From: Pampus argenteus
Lineage: Eukaryota; Chordata; Actinopteri; Scombriformes; Stromateidae
Reading direction: 5' to 3'
DNA: 64,000 nucleotides
Assembly: GCA_036937835.1 (NCBI GenBank)
Contig: CM072876.1
Location: 9,241,501 to 9,305,500 of the forward strand
Under the pieces are notes generated by a model. The model had not been told where the DNA came from. It was given only the letters and a program-made list of their open reading frames with translations, and did not search any database. This document shows, in pieces, positions 24,831 to 37,599 of the stretch. Made by a program: the position numbers and the translations under genes. The number at the start of each line of letters is the position of its first letter. Position 1 is the first letter of the stretch.

Positions 24831-25479
24831 GGACAAGGTTTGAAACTTTGTTAATTGTTCGTTGTCAGTTCAATAACCCAACACTTTGTGTCAGACTCTC
24901 CATGATTATCTCTGGAGAGTGATAAAATCACTTCAGGTAAATGAGTGATTGGACTGGAGGACCGCTGAAGTACAACTTAGCAGTCCTTTAGCAGCTTCTG
25001 TTTGCTAAATGGAGCCATGGAGTTGGGAGGATGAGGAGGCTGGAGGGGTCAGAGAGGTCCATGTGGACCAGCAATTGGACGACTCTCGGAGGGACGAGCA
25101 ACCAATCACATTCTCTACAAATCCTCGACCCCAAGACCCCGGAGATCCAGCAGGAGAGCCAGGATTTCATTTCCACCAATCACTTGGCTTCAATGAAAAC
25201 TAATTGAACAATTCGAATCTCTCACAACGTTTTATTTGGTTTAAGTTCTCTGTGAGTTGGAGGTGCACTCGTGTATATATGGAAATATAAGACAAAAAAA
25301 AATCTCTTTCTGTGGAGATCATTGGTGAATCAGCCAAGAGAAATGGATCGCTTTGAGTCTTAGGAAAACCAGAGGAACAAAAGCTGACAATTTATTTTAA
25401 CTCCATGTGACACAAAAGTATTCTCATATTAATATACGCATGCATTCATTTATAATACAACTTCAAAAAACTCGGTATT

Positions 25480-25740
25480 GTTGCAAATGCATTCTGCACA
25501 CACAGAGAGATTAATGAGTGCACTAACTAAGACACTGAAACAGAGAAATCATTTTTGCATCAATGTAGTTTAATCAACCAAATGTCTTCGTTTGGCTGCA
25601 TTATTAGAGGCAGAATCTTCTGGGTCTTTCTGCCTGCATTGATAAGGTTAATAGGTCTCTAATATGGTAATTCTCTAGTCAGGGGGGAAGGAGACCAAAA
25701 AAATTTAATTAAGGAGCAAGTGGCTTTTCCCCCCCTCTCC
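25480..25740. promoter_or_regulatory. Candidate conserved noncoding element
   Basis: Contains TTTTTGCATCAATG, GTTTAATCAACC, GCATTATTAGAGG, GCATTGATAAGGTTAATAGG and TTTAATTAAGG in about 260 bases without microsatellites. One of the most enhancer-like stretches by eye. Confidence 0.3.
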
Positions 25741-26039
25741 TCACTTCCCCTGTACTCCATTCCCTTAAATTATCTTCCACATAGCAAGACATCCAGAGCA
25801 GTTGTTTTGTCATGTTTCCAATTAAACAAGCGGACAGCTGGAGAAAGTCGCTGGCTAATTTCTTTTTTTTCCCCCTTACAATAACAGAACATTTGTGATC
25901 CATGAACGAGCAATAAGGACACTAATAAAATCTGATTAGCAATGACCACGGGACTCCTTGACTGATTCTTGTCTGATATTGTTTTTCCACAAATGTAATT
26001 AGGTTCGGTTACGGATACTAATGTAGCTCCTCATTTCAT

Positions 26040-26400
26040 CACCGTGGCATCGGTTTGCTCTCTTCATATTCCTTACTAAATGTTCTATAATTACCTCCTG
26101 TAGCCAATCATTGTCCTACTTTTAAAAATTTTCGAAAAAGTAAAAATGTGAAACAAATCTTGCAGACAAGTTACAAGGAAAGACAAAGGCTTGATTAGCA
26201 TTAATGTCAAATAATTAAAGACGGGGTATTCATAAATGAAAGGATCGTATTAGCTGGAGAAAAACGAGAATGAGACGGACCGTTTCTCGGTTGCTTAAGC
26301 CTGAGGATTACTCAACCTTTTGGTGAGAGGAACAATGTGGCTTTTAAAAACCCATTTCTGGTTGACAATTATATGCTTCTAAGCTGTTTAATAGGTGGTC
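26040..26400. promoter_or_regulatory. Candidate conserved noncoding element
   Basis: Contains TATAATTACCTCC, GTAGCCAATCATTGTCC (Sox-like ATTGT), GATTAGCATTAATGTC, ATAATTAAAG and TTCATAAATG. Low repeat and AT-rich, with several homeodomain cores. Confidence 0.3.
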
Positions 26401-27173
26401 GGGAGAGGTCTTTAAGATCGTCATTCAGGACTAGCGATCTGGGCCGCTCTGTTTGAGGCATTTCAGAGTATGTGTGTCTGTGTGTACAGGGGGTATGAGA
26501 AGGGTTTTAGGAAGAGCCTGACATAAGAAAGAAGGAAAGGACAGAGGGGGAAGAGAGTTTTAAGCCTGCTAAGCAGATCAGTGTCTTTGTGTGTGGTCAA
26601 CAGAGGCACTTGAAACTTTTCATGGACCCCAGCTGTCTGGAGCTAATTCTTCCTTTTTATTTCCTTTGTACAGAGATGAGGCAAAGACCGAAGAAGAGCA
26701 TTTATGAAATACTTACAAAGCTTCTTTTTTTTTTTTTGACTTGTTGAAATATTTTGTAGCAAAAATGTTACATATCGAGGGTCCATGAAACCGAGGGACC
26801 AGACAAATCTGAGATATAAAACAAACAGATGTCTAAAGTTTATTCATGACTTCTAAAGTGACGTAAAAGCTAAATTAACGGATAAAATGTGAAGTTCTGA
26901 CCCCTTTTGACTCCTTAAAGCAGCCTGTTTGTGTTTACAGATTGATTTAAAAAAAAAAAAAAAAAGAAAGAAACAGTCAATAATCTGTTTTCCCAAACGA
27001 TTTTTAATCACCCTTTCAAATATTTGTGCCGTCGCTTGTGTGGAGTCGTGTCCTTTAGGATTTGAGATGGCCACAAACAACAGGAGGGAAAAAAAAAAAA
27101 AAGATCAACAAACAGTCGAAGCATAGAGACAGAACAGTTTGAGGATGAACGCTGCTAATCCTGACCTCGGCTA

Positions 27174-27191
27174 ATGCTAATGCAAATGCAT
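27174..27191 (+). promoter_or_regulatory. Octamer (POU) motif in an ATGC-rich cluster
   Basis: The perfect octamer ATGCAAAT lies at 27180-27187 inside ATGCTAATGCAAATGCAT, a near-palindromic overlap of POU half-sites, followed by TTTATC and TAATCGAC. The word is seen directly; its use is inferred. Confidence 0.35.
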
Positions 27192-27460
27192 GTTTATCAA
27201 ATATGTAATCGACATTAGTTAGAAAAACAAGGATCTGCCAGCACTCTGCTCTTTGTTCCGTGATTGTGGAAGTGGGAGATTAAGATGGGGCTTTAGCGAT
27301 GCTCAGATGGATGGAAGGAGAGAGAGAGGTGGAGGGATGCCTGGATGCACTTATGCTTGCTGTCAAGAAAGAAGTGAACCTTTGCAATTGAATCTGCTGC
27401 TCTTTTTTCGTTGGTGCACAGCGGAACTCGATCCAGTCCGTTGTTCACTTTGATGTCTGA

Positions 27461-27560
27461 TTTTCATTCAGTTTTAGTCTTTTGACAAAATTTATATTTG
27501 TCTTAGTCACATTTAACAATTTGAGTGTAATCGAGAGTGAAATTTCAGTCAAATTTGTGT
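27461..27560. repeat. Possible interspersed repeat fragment (TTTTAGTC-rich)
   Basis: CAGTTTTAGTCTTTTGACAAAAT and TTGTCTTAGTCACATTTAAC resemble the TTTAGTC-type words of a common fish DNA-transposon-derived repeat. Weak; edges unknown. Confidence 0.3.
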
Positions 27561-27599
27561 GCATTTTCTGTCTTACTGCGGCTTAGCATGTATATTAAA

Positions 27600-29779
27600 G
27601 ACCTTTTCTGTGCTTTTCCTGGCAGTTTACCCTACAAATAACCTACACGGTCGTTTTATTTGGAAGACTTGTTGTATATTTTCGGTAGCGAGGATGTTAT
27701 TACTTATCAGGAAGGTCACTGAAAAAGATTTTACCTAATAGCAGTAATACATTTATTTGTTCTTCCAATCGTCTCTTCTGAAAAAGATTGTCAACAAATC
27801 AAATTATAGTTTTCAGTTATCGTTATTGACACAATTCACACCGTATTCGCCATTATGTGATGTAATTACTTTCAATCACATTTCAAACCTTTAACTAGAA
27901 ATGTCATGTCAGCGTGTGCAGATAAAACACATTACATGTCACACACACACTGTCCGGTGTGACAAGGGCAGCGTTGAGGGGTTGTCAACGGTCTTGCATG
28001 GCAGTTTTTTTGTGGTTAAATGTTTACAGGATGACACAGGGGCACAACTCTTGCCAGTTTGTGCCTCCCCTGGGCACCCGGAGAAACAGAGGTAACCTAT
28101 TTTCTTTGGCAAGGTTGAGCAGTCACACGGAGACTGTGTTTGTGTTGTTTGGTTGCGTCGCTCCTTCAGGCTCTCTTACCTTGCTGCTACCATCTATCCT
28201 TTCTCCTCTTTTACCTTCCCGCTGTCTCTTTTTTCTCTCTCAATCACCACGTCTATCTTGTCCCCTTCTCTTTTTCTCTTGTCTCCATCTTTTTCCTTAT
28301 TCCGTCTTGGCCTCCTCTTCCTTTCTCTCCCTCCGTCCTTCTTTTCCTCCGTTCACTGCCACACAGGGATAAAGGAGAGGTCTTGCTGTGCTGTGTGTTT
28401 GCCTGCCTGGTTGCAGAGTTTGTTGTTAGTAATTGAGGTCATTAGAAGACACTCTGACCTAACCAAAGGCATTTGTTCTGCGTGCTGTATTTTTTTACCC
28501 TCTTTTACTCAGTATAAATATACACCTTTGATGAAATGGCCAGATGATGATGGGATCATTAACATGTCATTATATCACCCAACAAATTAGTATGAAAAAT
28601 TCCTTTCTATATTCTTTTCACCTCTCTTAGCATTAGATGAAGTCTGTGTCACAGCTTTATACAATTACCTTACAAATAACTTTAAATCTACATGTACGCA
28701 ATCTAGTATTCTTCCTTTTTTTCCTGCTCAATAACTTGGCCACTGATTTTTCCCCCTTGATGTTTCGGTGCTTCTTGCAGTAGGGTGACACCTCCAGGTG
28801 AGCCTCAGGGCCTTTGGGTCCTCTCTCTGTGGCACGTATCCAGATCCCCGATGACACCTGTGAGTCTTGGCAGAGTTCCTGGTTTACAGTAGCTGTTAGC
28901 AGGCTTTTATGTCAAACAAAACACCAACACAATGTGTTCTCATTCACTGTACCTCAACAATTCCCCACCCCCAAATGACTCCAGCCCACTTTCTCCCGCA
29001 CTCAAAGTGGTCGCAGCTCTTTCTGCAATCATATGCTACTGTAAACACTGCCAGTGAATCAGTCTTTTTTTCTCACTATGTCAATGGGTTTTAATTATCG
29101 GTGAATGTCAAGGATGTCTGCTGGGTCCACCTCATTTCTCTCAGAGCCAAACCCATTTCTTGTGTTGTGTAACATCGTCCCCCATTGTCTAAGCGCACTC
29201 ATAAACATACTTCATACACAGCATCTCTGAAGTGTATTCCATTGTTCCTCAAGTGGGGAGACGAGTGTTGCTGCTCTCCAAATGGACATTGGCGCATCTC
29301 CTGAAACAATACGGTTCCCCCACACCACAATCACTCGCATGCGTTTAAAAACGCCAGACCTTGACCACTTATGCCTGGAAAGAAAATTACCTGAACACAA
29401 AGCGGGAGCTCTTGTCTACACCCTAAAACACATCATAGCACTCTTGTCATAGCAAGTGGAGGGTCTATTATAAACAATTATTTTAGCCCTTCACGGACAG
29501 TTTGGTCTTTGTGATGCATTGTGTTTTTGAGCGAAGAAGTATGGGCAGTAATCAATGGAGGAGCCGTGCGGTCAAGGTAAGGCTGCTAGATGATCTAAAC
29601 ACATAAAGTACATGCGTGGGAGGGAGGGGGATGGAGATGCTATAAGTAAGAAATTGATGTATGATGTATTGTATGCATGAAGGCTGATTATAAAATGGCC
29701 ATCCCTGTTCCTGATTGGTTTGAAATCTTACAACAGCACAGTTCAAACATGGTTTTCACCACCACATTAAGCTCCAGGT
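27600..29779. other. Intergenic, polypyrimidine-biased in part
   Basis: About 28,180-28,350 is heavily C/T-biased and opens three overlapping frames rich in S, F, L and P; none looks like a real protein. The rest is low-repeat unique sequence without recognisable genes. Confidence 0.45.
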
Positions 29780-30480
29780 AACCATAGAAACAGTACTTTG
29801 TGCTAAATCGCCAGTTAATGCACACAACTAAAACGTCCCTAACTGGCTTAAGATGAGTTTTAGTTTGAAACCTTCAAAACATGAAGTGAAGTGATCAAAA
29901 GAACGTGACGAAACACCAGTTTTGACATTATGCATTATGCAGAGATATCTAATGAAGTGAGCATGCTAACCAGCTAGCCCCGGTTTCTCCTGTCTTGTAA
30001 TACCTCTTGTACCTCGAGAGGAGATAGTGAATAACTGTAGCGTCCCGTCTGTACTCAGTCAACATGAGAGGAAGAAGAAGTAGCGCTGCTAATTGACAAT
30101 GATTGACATTATGGAAAATATCTATATAGAGAAGTAAAACATTTTTCGTTACCTTTCGCTTTTTTTCCAGTCTGTTTTTATTATGTCTAACCCGAAACAG
30201 AAGTTTCTCCAGGAGAGTGCTGTTCTGATCAGGGAGAGAAAAATTTTAAAAAATCCACAGTGCCTGGAGCACATTGGACAATGTCTAGGTGCTTGCTGTT
30301 AAAACCAAACACAACTGTCAGCACAAACAAAGCAATGTGTAACGCAGCTAGTTTATATTATCAGAATAATTGTATCTGATGTGACAGTTGAGCCCAGAGT
30401 ATCCTGCACATGCACACATCATGCACACGATGGGATGTAAACATCTTTAATGCAACATGCAAAACTGAGTTTAGTCGACG
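29780..30480. repeat. Possible interspersed element, about 700 bases
   Basis: A block with text unlike its neighbours: ATGCTAACCAGCTAGCCCCGG, CACCTCGAGAGG-like words, TCCAGGAGAGTGCTG, then long non-repetitive sequence to the ATGCACACGATGGGATG region. It reads like a degraded mobile element, but I see no ends, target duplication or intact frame. Confidence 0.25.
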
Positions 30481-30599
30481 GAACAAGAAATCTGATTTCA
30501 TAGTTGTTGCATTTTTATATACATTTTAATTCTATTTATGATATTATGTCTTTTTTAATGGTGTCTTGTTCAGTCGGTCCAGATACGAGATGCATAATG

Positions 30600-31060
30600 C
30601 GAAGGTATAAAGAAACCATGCAAAATAGAAGGAGATCAAGGATGACTATGAGGAAGGGTGCATGAGGGTGTGATAGAAATATGGCAAAGAGAAAGAAGGA
30701 CAAAGATAAGAGACAAAAAGCGAGAAGAGAGAGGTGTGAGACGCGTGGGTGGACACTGGGCATGGTGGCAATAGGCACGGGGGCTTAATGAGAGGTGAGC
30801 CAGAGGAGAAACGGAGCAAGGACAGACAGAGAGAAGGTAGCAGGGAGAGGGAGAGGTGAGAAGGAGGGAGTGAGTGATAGATAGTGCAGCGGGAGAGGGG
30901 GGAATAGAGGAAGAGAGAAAGGACAGGACTTTGGAAAGCAGAAGCAGTAAACAAAAAGCCAAGAATAGAGTCCAGGTGTGAAGAGTGAAGAAACAGGTGA
31001 GGGAGACAGGGATAGAGAGGACGGCATAGAGGAGGACCCTGAAGGAAGAGCAAGGGGGGG
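30600..31060. repeat. Long purine-rich (G/A) stretch
   Basis: About 460 bases overwhelmingly G and A on the + strand. Its complement generates several overlapping minus-strand frames made of S, L, P and F, which are artefacts of composition. Confidence 0.7.
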
Positions 31061-33132
31061 ATTAGCTGTCAGAGAACATGAAATTATAGAAGTTATAATA
31101 AGAAGCTAAGTTCCTACATCATGGAGAAAAGTCAGATTAAGATGGGATTTTATTTGTATTTTTAAATTTAAACAAAGAGCCACTGCAACATTGGCTGTGA
31201 CAAAAAAAAGAAAATTTTAAAAAACTCAAATCATAGTGTCACTAAACAAAGAAGCCCACTCCTCAGACACAAAGGAAAATGAGAAAGGGACAAACAGAAA
31301 CTTGGCTCTGTCCCAGCTCGTGAAGGAGTTTGGGACAGCACCGCGTCCCCCCTCTACATCCCCTCCACCAACCCCCTATAAAGGTGATGTATGGCCAGGG
31401 GACGGATGTGCCCTTGTCAGAGCCCTGTGTCTGAAAATGCTGATGGATGGAGGGATAGAGAGGAGAAAGCGAAGGAGGAGAAGGAATGCAGGTGATAGGG
31501 AGATGACAATGATGAAGCATGGGTGCGTCACACCGCCGCATCTCAGACAGCTGTTTAGCGACGGGGGCTAACACTCTAAGTGTAAGTGTGTGTGTGTGGA
31601 GGGTGTAGGGGACAGAGGACATATGTGAAGAAAGCTGCACTGTGGTTCTGCAGTATAGATGAAAAACCTGCATGTGGACATGAAGGACGTGAAAGAGAAA
31701 CTTCCTTATCGTTCAACTGAACATAGTTTGCATTTTCTGTCACAATCTGTCAACTTGGTGCAGGAAAGAGAAAGAGGCAGCATCTCCTCTCTTTATATCT
31801 CATGTCCTTCAAGGCCTGGCTGTAGCCTCCAGGCAAGCCTCGGGCTCCAAGGCCTCCCTCCGTGTGGCGGGATACCAGATCGGACTCAGACACACACAGC
31901 TGTGGCCCAGGGGCTTTCACTCCTCCCGGAGAATGACACTCAAACTCCCCATAGCCAGATTTAAGAGCAACAGTAAGTGATTATGTGTGTGTATCTCTTG
32001 TATCTCTGTGTTTGTGTGTGTGTGACATTTAGCCCACAGCCAGCAGGTATCCAAGGGCCCTTTCAAATTAGAAACGGGGGGGGATTAGCCGATTTCCCTC
32101 GGAGCCTGGTGGGTTTCTGAGCAAGGACTCTGGGAATATCAGGAATATCTGTCACGGTGGAGCCCAGCAGAACATCAGAGCGGCAGTCATAAATCACACA
32201 GCTTGTTCTGCTCATCATCCACTGGACACTGGTTACAATGTCTGAGTTCAACTACAAATCAAGAACAGAGTATCAACGCAATGTGTTTTAAGTTGAAAAT
32301 AGCTGCTCAACTATTTATGAGCAAGGCCCTGAGTTCCAATCACTTTCAGAGATGTCATATAACATCTGACCTACATGCCAAATGAGACACTTTTAAAGGA
32401 AATTACAGTATGTTGGTTTGCTTAGTGACAAATTGCCTGTGAAGAAAATCCCTTTGCAGCATTTACTGTAATGCAGAAAGTTCATTTCTGTGTTTTCTTT
32501 TAGTCTCAGAAGAGAAAAGTGATTCTTTGTATCATCATAGCCTTCTTCTGCATGAATAAACATTTACACTTCCAGATCGTCATGCTTTTTAATGCAGCAA
32601 CTGATACAGGTTTAATTTTTTCATTTCATTCATGTATCATATTCCAAACTACCACTGAAGAGATTTTTGAGTTTTGCAAATAAGTGAATTTTAAGTCAAT
32701 CAAGAAACGCTTTAGTGACTAGTGTGTTGATGAAGTCAGAAAACGGTGTTGATGTTTGATCTTAACCTTCCTACAGGAGGACACGTGGTAGGAGGTAGAA
32801 AGGTTTCACTGAGTTAAAGAATAAAGAAAACCAGTAGGAGGAGGGGGTGAAAACGTGGCCAGTTTAATTGAGGACTGGAAGAGCGGGAGATGTAGTCGAG
32901 GGGTATACTGAGAAGAGGAGGGGCAAGGGAGAGGTCCTGGCTTGGGACAGTGAACTGGAAGTGTGTGTATGTGTGTGTGTGTGCGTGTGTGTGTGTGTAG
33001 AAAATGCACTTGTGACACAGAGCATTATTGACAAGCAGGGCTGATGCCCCTGAGAAAACCTTCAGAATTCAATCTCATTGATTCCCACAGAAGAGTGGAG
33101 GACGCTGCCTCTGGTCTATATCCTGAGTCATT
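31061..33132. other. Intergenic, no gene seen
   Basis: Mixed composition with short (GT)n runs near 31,585 and 32,960-33,000. Open frames are short and unrecognised. Confidence 0.45.
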
Positions 33133-33144
33133 ACACACACACAC

Positions 33145-33187
<43 letters not shown>
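33133..33187. repeat. (AC)n microsatellite, 55 bases
   Basis: AC repeat with one GC interruption near 33149. Confidence 0.96.
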
Positions 33188-33189
<2 letters not shown>

Positions 33190-34498
33190 TGCACACACTT
33201 GTATACATTGATGGAGGACGTTACTTAAATTCACAAGGTAGGGAATTCAGCATGAAAAGGTATATTTATACACATAACTATCACTCAGAATAAACTGATT
33301 ATTTTAAACCCAACTGACTACAAACATTTCATGAAAGAAAAATATACTTCATCATTTATTATTTATTTTATTCTGCATTCATCAAATCACTCCAGACTTA
33401 TCTGGTTGTATATTTATTTTATTAATTATGATATCATGTTTTCATGCTGAGTGCTAACCCGACTCATTTCTATAGCTCCCACACTTAGGACTTTATTACA
33501 CTATTAAAGCCTTTGCCTTTGTGAGAGTATGTCTGATAGAGCGAATGCATCCACACAAGTCTGTGCATACATACATGTGTATATTTCATGTGTGTGTGTG
33601 GGAGAGACAAATGAGGAGGAGAAAGAGATTGTGGTAGTGTAGGGGTGGGTGGGTGGCACAGAGTCCATGTGTTGTATGACCTTGGTCACTGCTGAGGGGA
33701 CCTAGTTTCTTGCCAAGCCAATCAATAAGCTAAACAGGCGGAGGATGGCTATTTGGAGCATGGGAAGCCAAACTCAAATACTGATAGGTTATCTGCCTGT
33801 CCCAGCACCACTTCTGTGCAAATATTGGACCAGCACATTTTTCACGGTGACTTGCATTTGGAAAAAAAAAGGAAAAAAAGAAAGAGAGACAGAGAGGAGT
33901 GAGGGGTGGGTGAGGATGAGGGGCGGCTGGGTGTTGTGAACAGACATGGTTGAGTGGATAAGTTGCAGGGCAAAATCTCCCTCCTCCCCGTCTCTCAGAC
34001 ACCCCCCTCTTTCCTACCCCCTAAACCTTCAACCAACAAGTGCATCTCTCTGTCTCGCTGTCTCTGTCTCAATATCTCTCTGTCTGTCTTTCTGTCTCCC
34101 GGGGCCACGTGTACAGAGTAGCTCACACAAAAAGCAAACAAAATCTAAAGAAATGTATAACATTATAACAGGCAGTAATGCATTTTTTTTTTCTCTCTCA
34201 GTTTCCTCTAGAAACAAAGAGAACAATGATTAAGGATTTAATGGCATGTTTACTAATGCGTTATAAATCTCTAACATAAACATAAAAAATAACATTTGGG
34301 TCACCAGATTGTGAAAAATCTCAGATTGGTGCACATCCTCCAGCATTACACTTATAAGTAATATCAGTTTTTTTTATTTAATAGAAACAATAACTATGAA
34401 TTATGAGATGATGATGCTGATGCTGATGATGATGAGTTTTAAATATATGAAACAAAAATAAAGAGTTAGAATATAGATTTAGTATTTGAACAAGCAAG

Positions 34499-34499
34499 T

Positions 34500-34561
<62 letters not shown>
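34499..34561. repeat. (TG)n microsatellite, about 63 bases
   Basis: TG repeat with CTG and GG interruptions, followed by a short GA run. Confidence 0.95.
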
Positions 34562-34564
<3 letters not shown>

Positions 34565-34700
34565 AGAGAGAGAGCGACCATGGTGTATCTCTAAGTGATC
34601 TGTAGTAGATGATGGCAGCTGGATCTGATCAATAATGGATGAGTGACACATGCCAACCACTGTATCGCAACCACTCTGGAGAGACACCAGACAGACCAAC

Positions 34701-34731
<31 letters not shown>

Positions 34732-34733
34732 TG
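34701..34733. repeat. (GT)n microsatellite
   Basis: Thirty-three bases with one TA step. Confidence 0.93.
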
Positions 34734-35981
34734 AAAGTACAAATGTGCGAACACAACAGTGAGACCCCTCTGAGACAATTCAAAGCTGAGAGAAAGATAG
34801 AAAAAGTAACAGATAGACAGAGGGAAGGAGGGAAGGAGGGAAGGGTGAGCTGAAGAGGGCTGCTGTGCTTTTCCCATCAGGTGTAGCAGTCAAAGCCAGC
34901 TCGCGTTTGGTACAGTGGAGACTGGAACAATGACTTCAAGAGCAGCGCGCAGAAAAACCACATTAATTATTAGAGAGGAGCGATCAAAGCACAACTGTGA
35001 CATGAAATAAATGAATTAAAGCTGGAAAAAAAATATTGCCATCTGGACGAAGGTTTCACATCCCAGAAACAATTCACTGCTCAAATGCATCCCTTTGTTT
35101 TTTTTTTTTCTTCTTGTTCGTCAGAAGAATATTTCAACACTATGTCAGCTGAACTATATTTAACAGTTATTTGTATTTATTTGTCCCATTTTTGAAATTG
35201 TTCTACTGCCTGTTTTGTTTTAAAAAGAGTATTGTGTTGGAGCTATTTCTTGAAGAACTACACTGTCTTTGACTAGTACAAACAAATCAAGTTTTTTTCT
35301 GATTCTGCTAATTATCAGGTTAAACAAACAAGACACAACATGTTAATTAGTGAGTTTTTACAGGGAGATATATGTTGTAACTATAACAACAGTTGAGTGC
35401 AGTGACCTCCCAGAGTCTTACTGTCAGGCTGAGGTTACCAGACCTCAGCTCCATAATAAGTGCTACTGACCTCTATCTTATCTCTATCAACAAAAACAGA
35501 AGTTTTCTTTTAAATCATTTATTGTCGCTGGCTTGATGTGCAGGTGGAGGCTTCGGCTTAGTGGAGGCATGTGATTACAGATTGTGTGTGTGTTTAGTAA
35601 CAGGGATGGCCCCTCTCTCCTGTCTGTCTGCAGCTCTGGCTGGCTGAAATGGTGTGATGTTGTCTTCCTGTTTCTCCTCCACTCGGGTCTGGCTGCTGTC
35701 CCTCGTCTCTCTCTTTCCAGCTATCTCACTCTTTCCCTATCTCGCTTTCTCTCTTTTTCTCCCTTTCTCTTTAGATTTCTCTCGTTCTCTTTCCCTGACA
35801 CTGGGCACCGCTCCCCTCCCTGACCATCTGGGCCTCTCCTCCACAAAAGTGTGTGTGTGTGTGTGTGTGTTTGTGCATGCGTACACATGCAGACAGGCTT
35901 GTACACAAGTGTGAGTGAGAGTTTGAGAGCAGTTTCTCCTCAAGAGGGCATGTATGTGTATGTCTATGTTTGTGTGTGTAT

Positions 35982-35983
<2 letters not shown>

Positions 35984-36033
<50 letters not shown>
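35984..36033. repeat. (GT)25 microsatellite
   Basis: Uninterrupted 50-base GT run, the longest pure GT tract in the window. A shorter one lies at 35849-35870. Confidence 0.97.
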
Positions 36034-36035
<2 letters not shown>

Positions 36036-36490
36036 GCAGAGGGGTCTTCCTTCGCCAGGTGGACAGCTGCTACTTAGTAGCCTTACAGCCCAGCCAGCAA
36101 AGTCAGGGAGAGAAAGCTGGCGGACTTAACCCTTTATTCTCCAAAACAATATGCAACGTGGACAACACACTGATGTGTGTGTGCTGATGGGTGTATCATT
36201 ATCGTGCATGCTGGTGTTTTGTCAGAATTACTTATACTTCTGCAGTGATATATAATGTATATTCAGTTTATGCAAATACATGTTTTTGTTGTTTTAAGGG
36301 TGTACATACGGTATATGTAAGTGAATTGTGTGTAAAGTGTATGTATGATCTGTGGAGGTGAGAAGTGTAGTATTCTTCTAATTGATCATTAGTTATTTCT
36401 TTATCTGTGTTTTGTTTTAATGTGACTTCATTATAAATTATTATGCTAACATTAATGCAAAGCAACCACTATACACACTACATCATATAC

Positions 36491-36492
<2 letters not shown>

Positions 36493-36523
<31 letters not shown>
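36493..36523. repeat. (GT)n microsatellite
   Basis: About 15 uninterrupted units. Confidence 0.95.
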
Positions 36524-36524
<1 letters not shown>

Positions 36525-36599
36525 ATGAACATATACACTGACTACGCCATCTCTGGCTCTATGTGTATGTATATTGTGCATGTGTATGATCTACGTCTG

Positions 36600-37599
36600 T
36601 GTTTGCAAGCCTGGCAGTCAGATTTAATACTCTTATCCGTCCCTGCGGTCCAGTCTTTGTCTGGTCCTTAAATGGAGGTTTAGTCTCTGCTGCACAGGCC
36701 TGGCTGGATGAGCTTAATCAAACCATTAGAGTCCTGAGCCCTGAGGAGCATCTCACCACCTCCTACTGAGATCTGCTTTAAGACATGGTGGCAGAGCCGT
36801 GAACACTCAAACCTCTGGATTAGATCGGCTCTCAACGACTTAGCAGTGTCCCTCTCGCTTTCTCTCCTCTTTCCTCTCTGTCAGGCTTTTATCTGTCTGT
36901 CAGACTAAAAGCACTTTCTTTAAAGGCCTTTTAAAGAGTCTTAGGGTAAATGCAGACAAGCAACTGCAAAGTACAAACACAGACGTACATCGTTGAACTT
37001 TCTCACAGGTCAGGAAGGGATTATTAATTACAAGGACAAGCACTTTTATCATTTTTCTGATATGTACATAAACTTTTTAACCACTTCAGAGATCAACCCT
37101 TATTTGGTCTTCACCAGAAAACTAGACTTGAGTCTTCCTACAGGGTATGTAGTATGGATTTACAGGTATTTCAGGACATGCATTGGACAACTTGTGTTAA
37201 GTAATGACCTCCATGTATCATAAAAACGACTCCCCGTGTCCTTGAATGTACAAAACTCCCACTCCCCCAAAAAATTTGGAACATGTATACAGCCGCGGTA
37301 CACTGAGTCCCCCACAGAGTGATCTTTTATCCTAGTCTTCCATGGGCTCTACCCTTAATTGATTTCACATGCGACAACTGTGGATTGTCTTTCCGAAATG
37401 TTCCTCTATGGCCAGTGTGCAAATGACAAGTCGTAACAATGCCTGTTTTGTCCCTGGTCTCTTTTCTTGGCTGCTTATGTTTCAGTGTTCTTGCTTTGAT
37501 AAGCAGTATCGTAACGCATTCTTCCTTGCCCCCCAGAGGAGGATGGGTATTAGTGTTTTCTGAAGAGTCCTGAGTCCACTTCCTCTACAGCCTTCGTCC
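36600..37599. other. Intergenic, low-repeat
   Basis: Unique-looking sequence, with possible constraint at 36,600-36,800 (TTAATCAAACCATTAGAG). No gene is recognised. Confidence 0.4.

Noticed and set aside
28140..28590. Three overlapping frames of 98-145 codons
   Set aside because: Products of a polypyrimidine tract, full of S, F, L and P with no domain.
30646..31053. 135-codon minus-strand frame and its overlaps
   Set aside because: Complement of a purine-rich tract; low-complexity residues only.
31263..31673. 136-codon minus-strand frame
   Set aside because: Overlaps an equally open + frame, with no recognisable motif or exon boundary.
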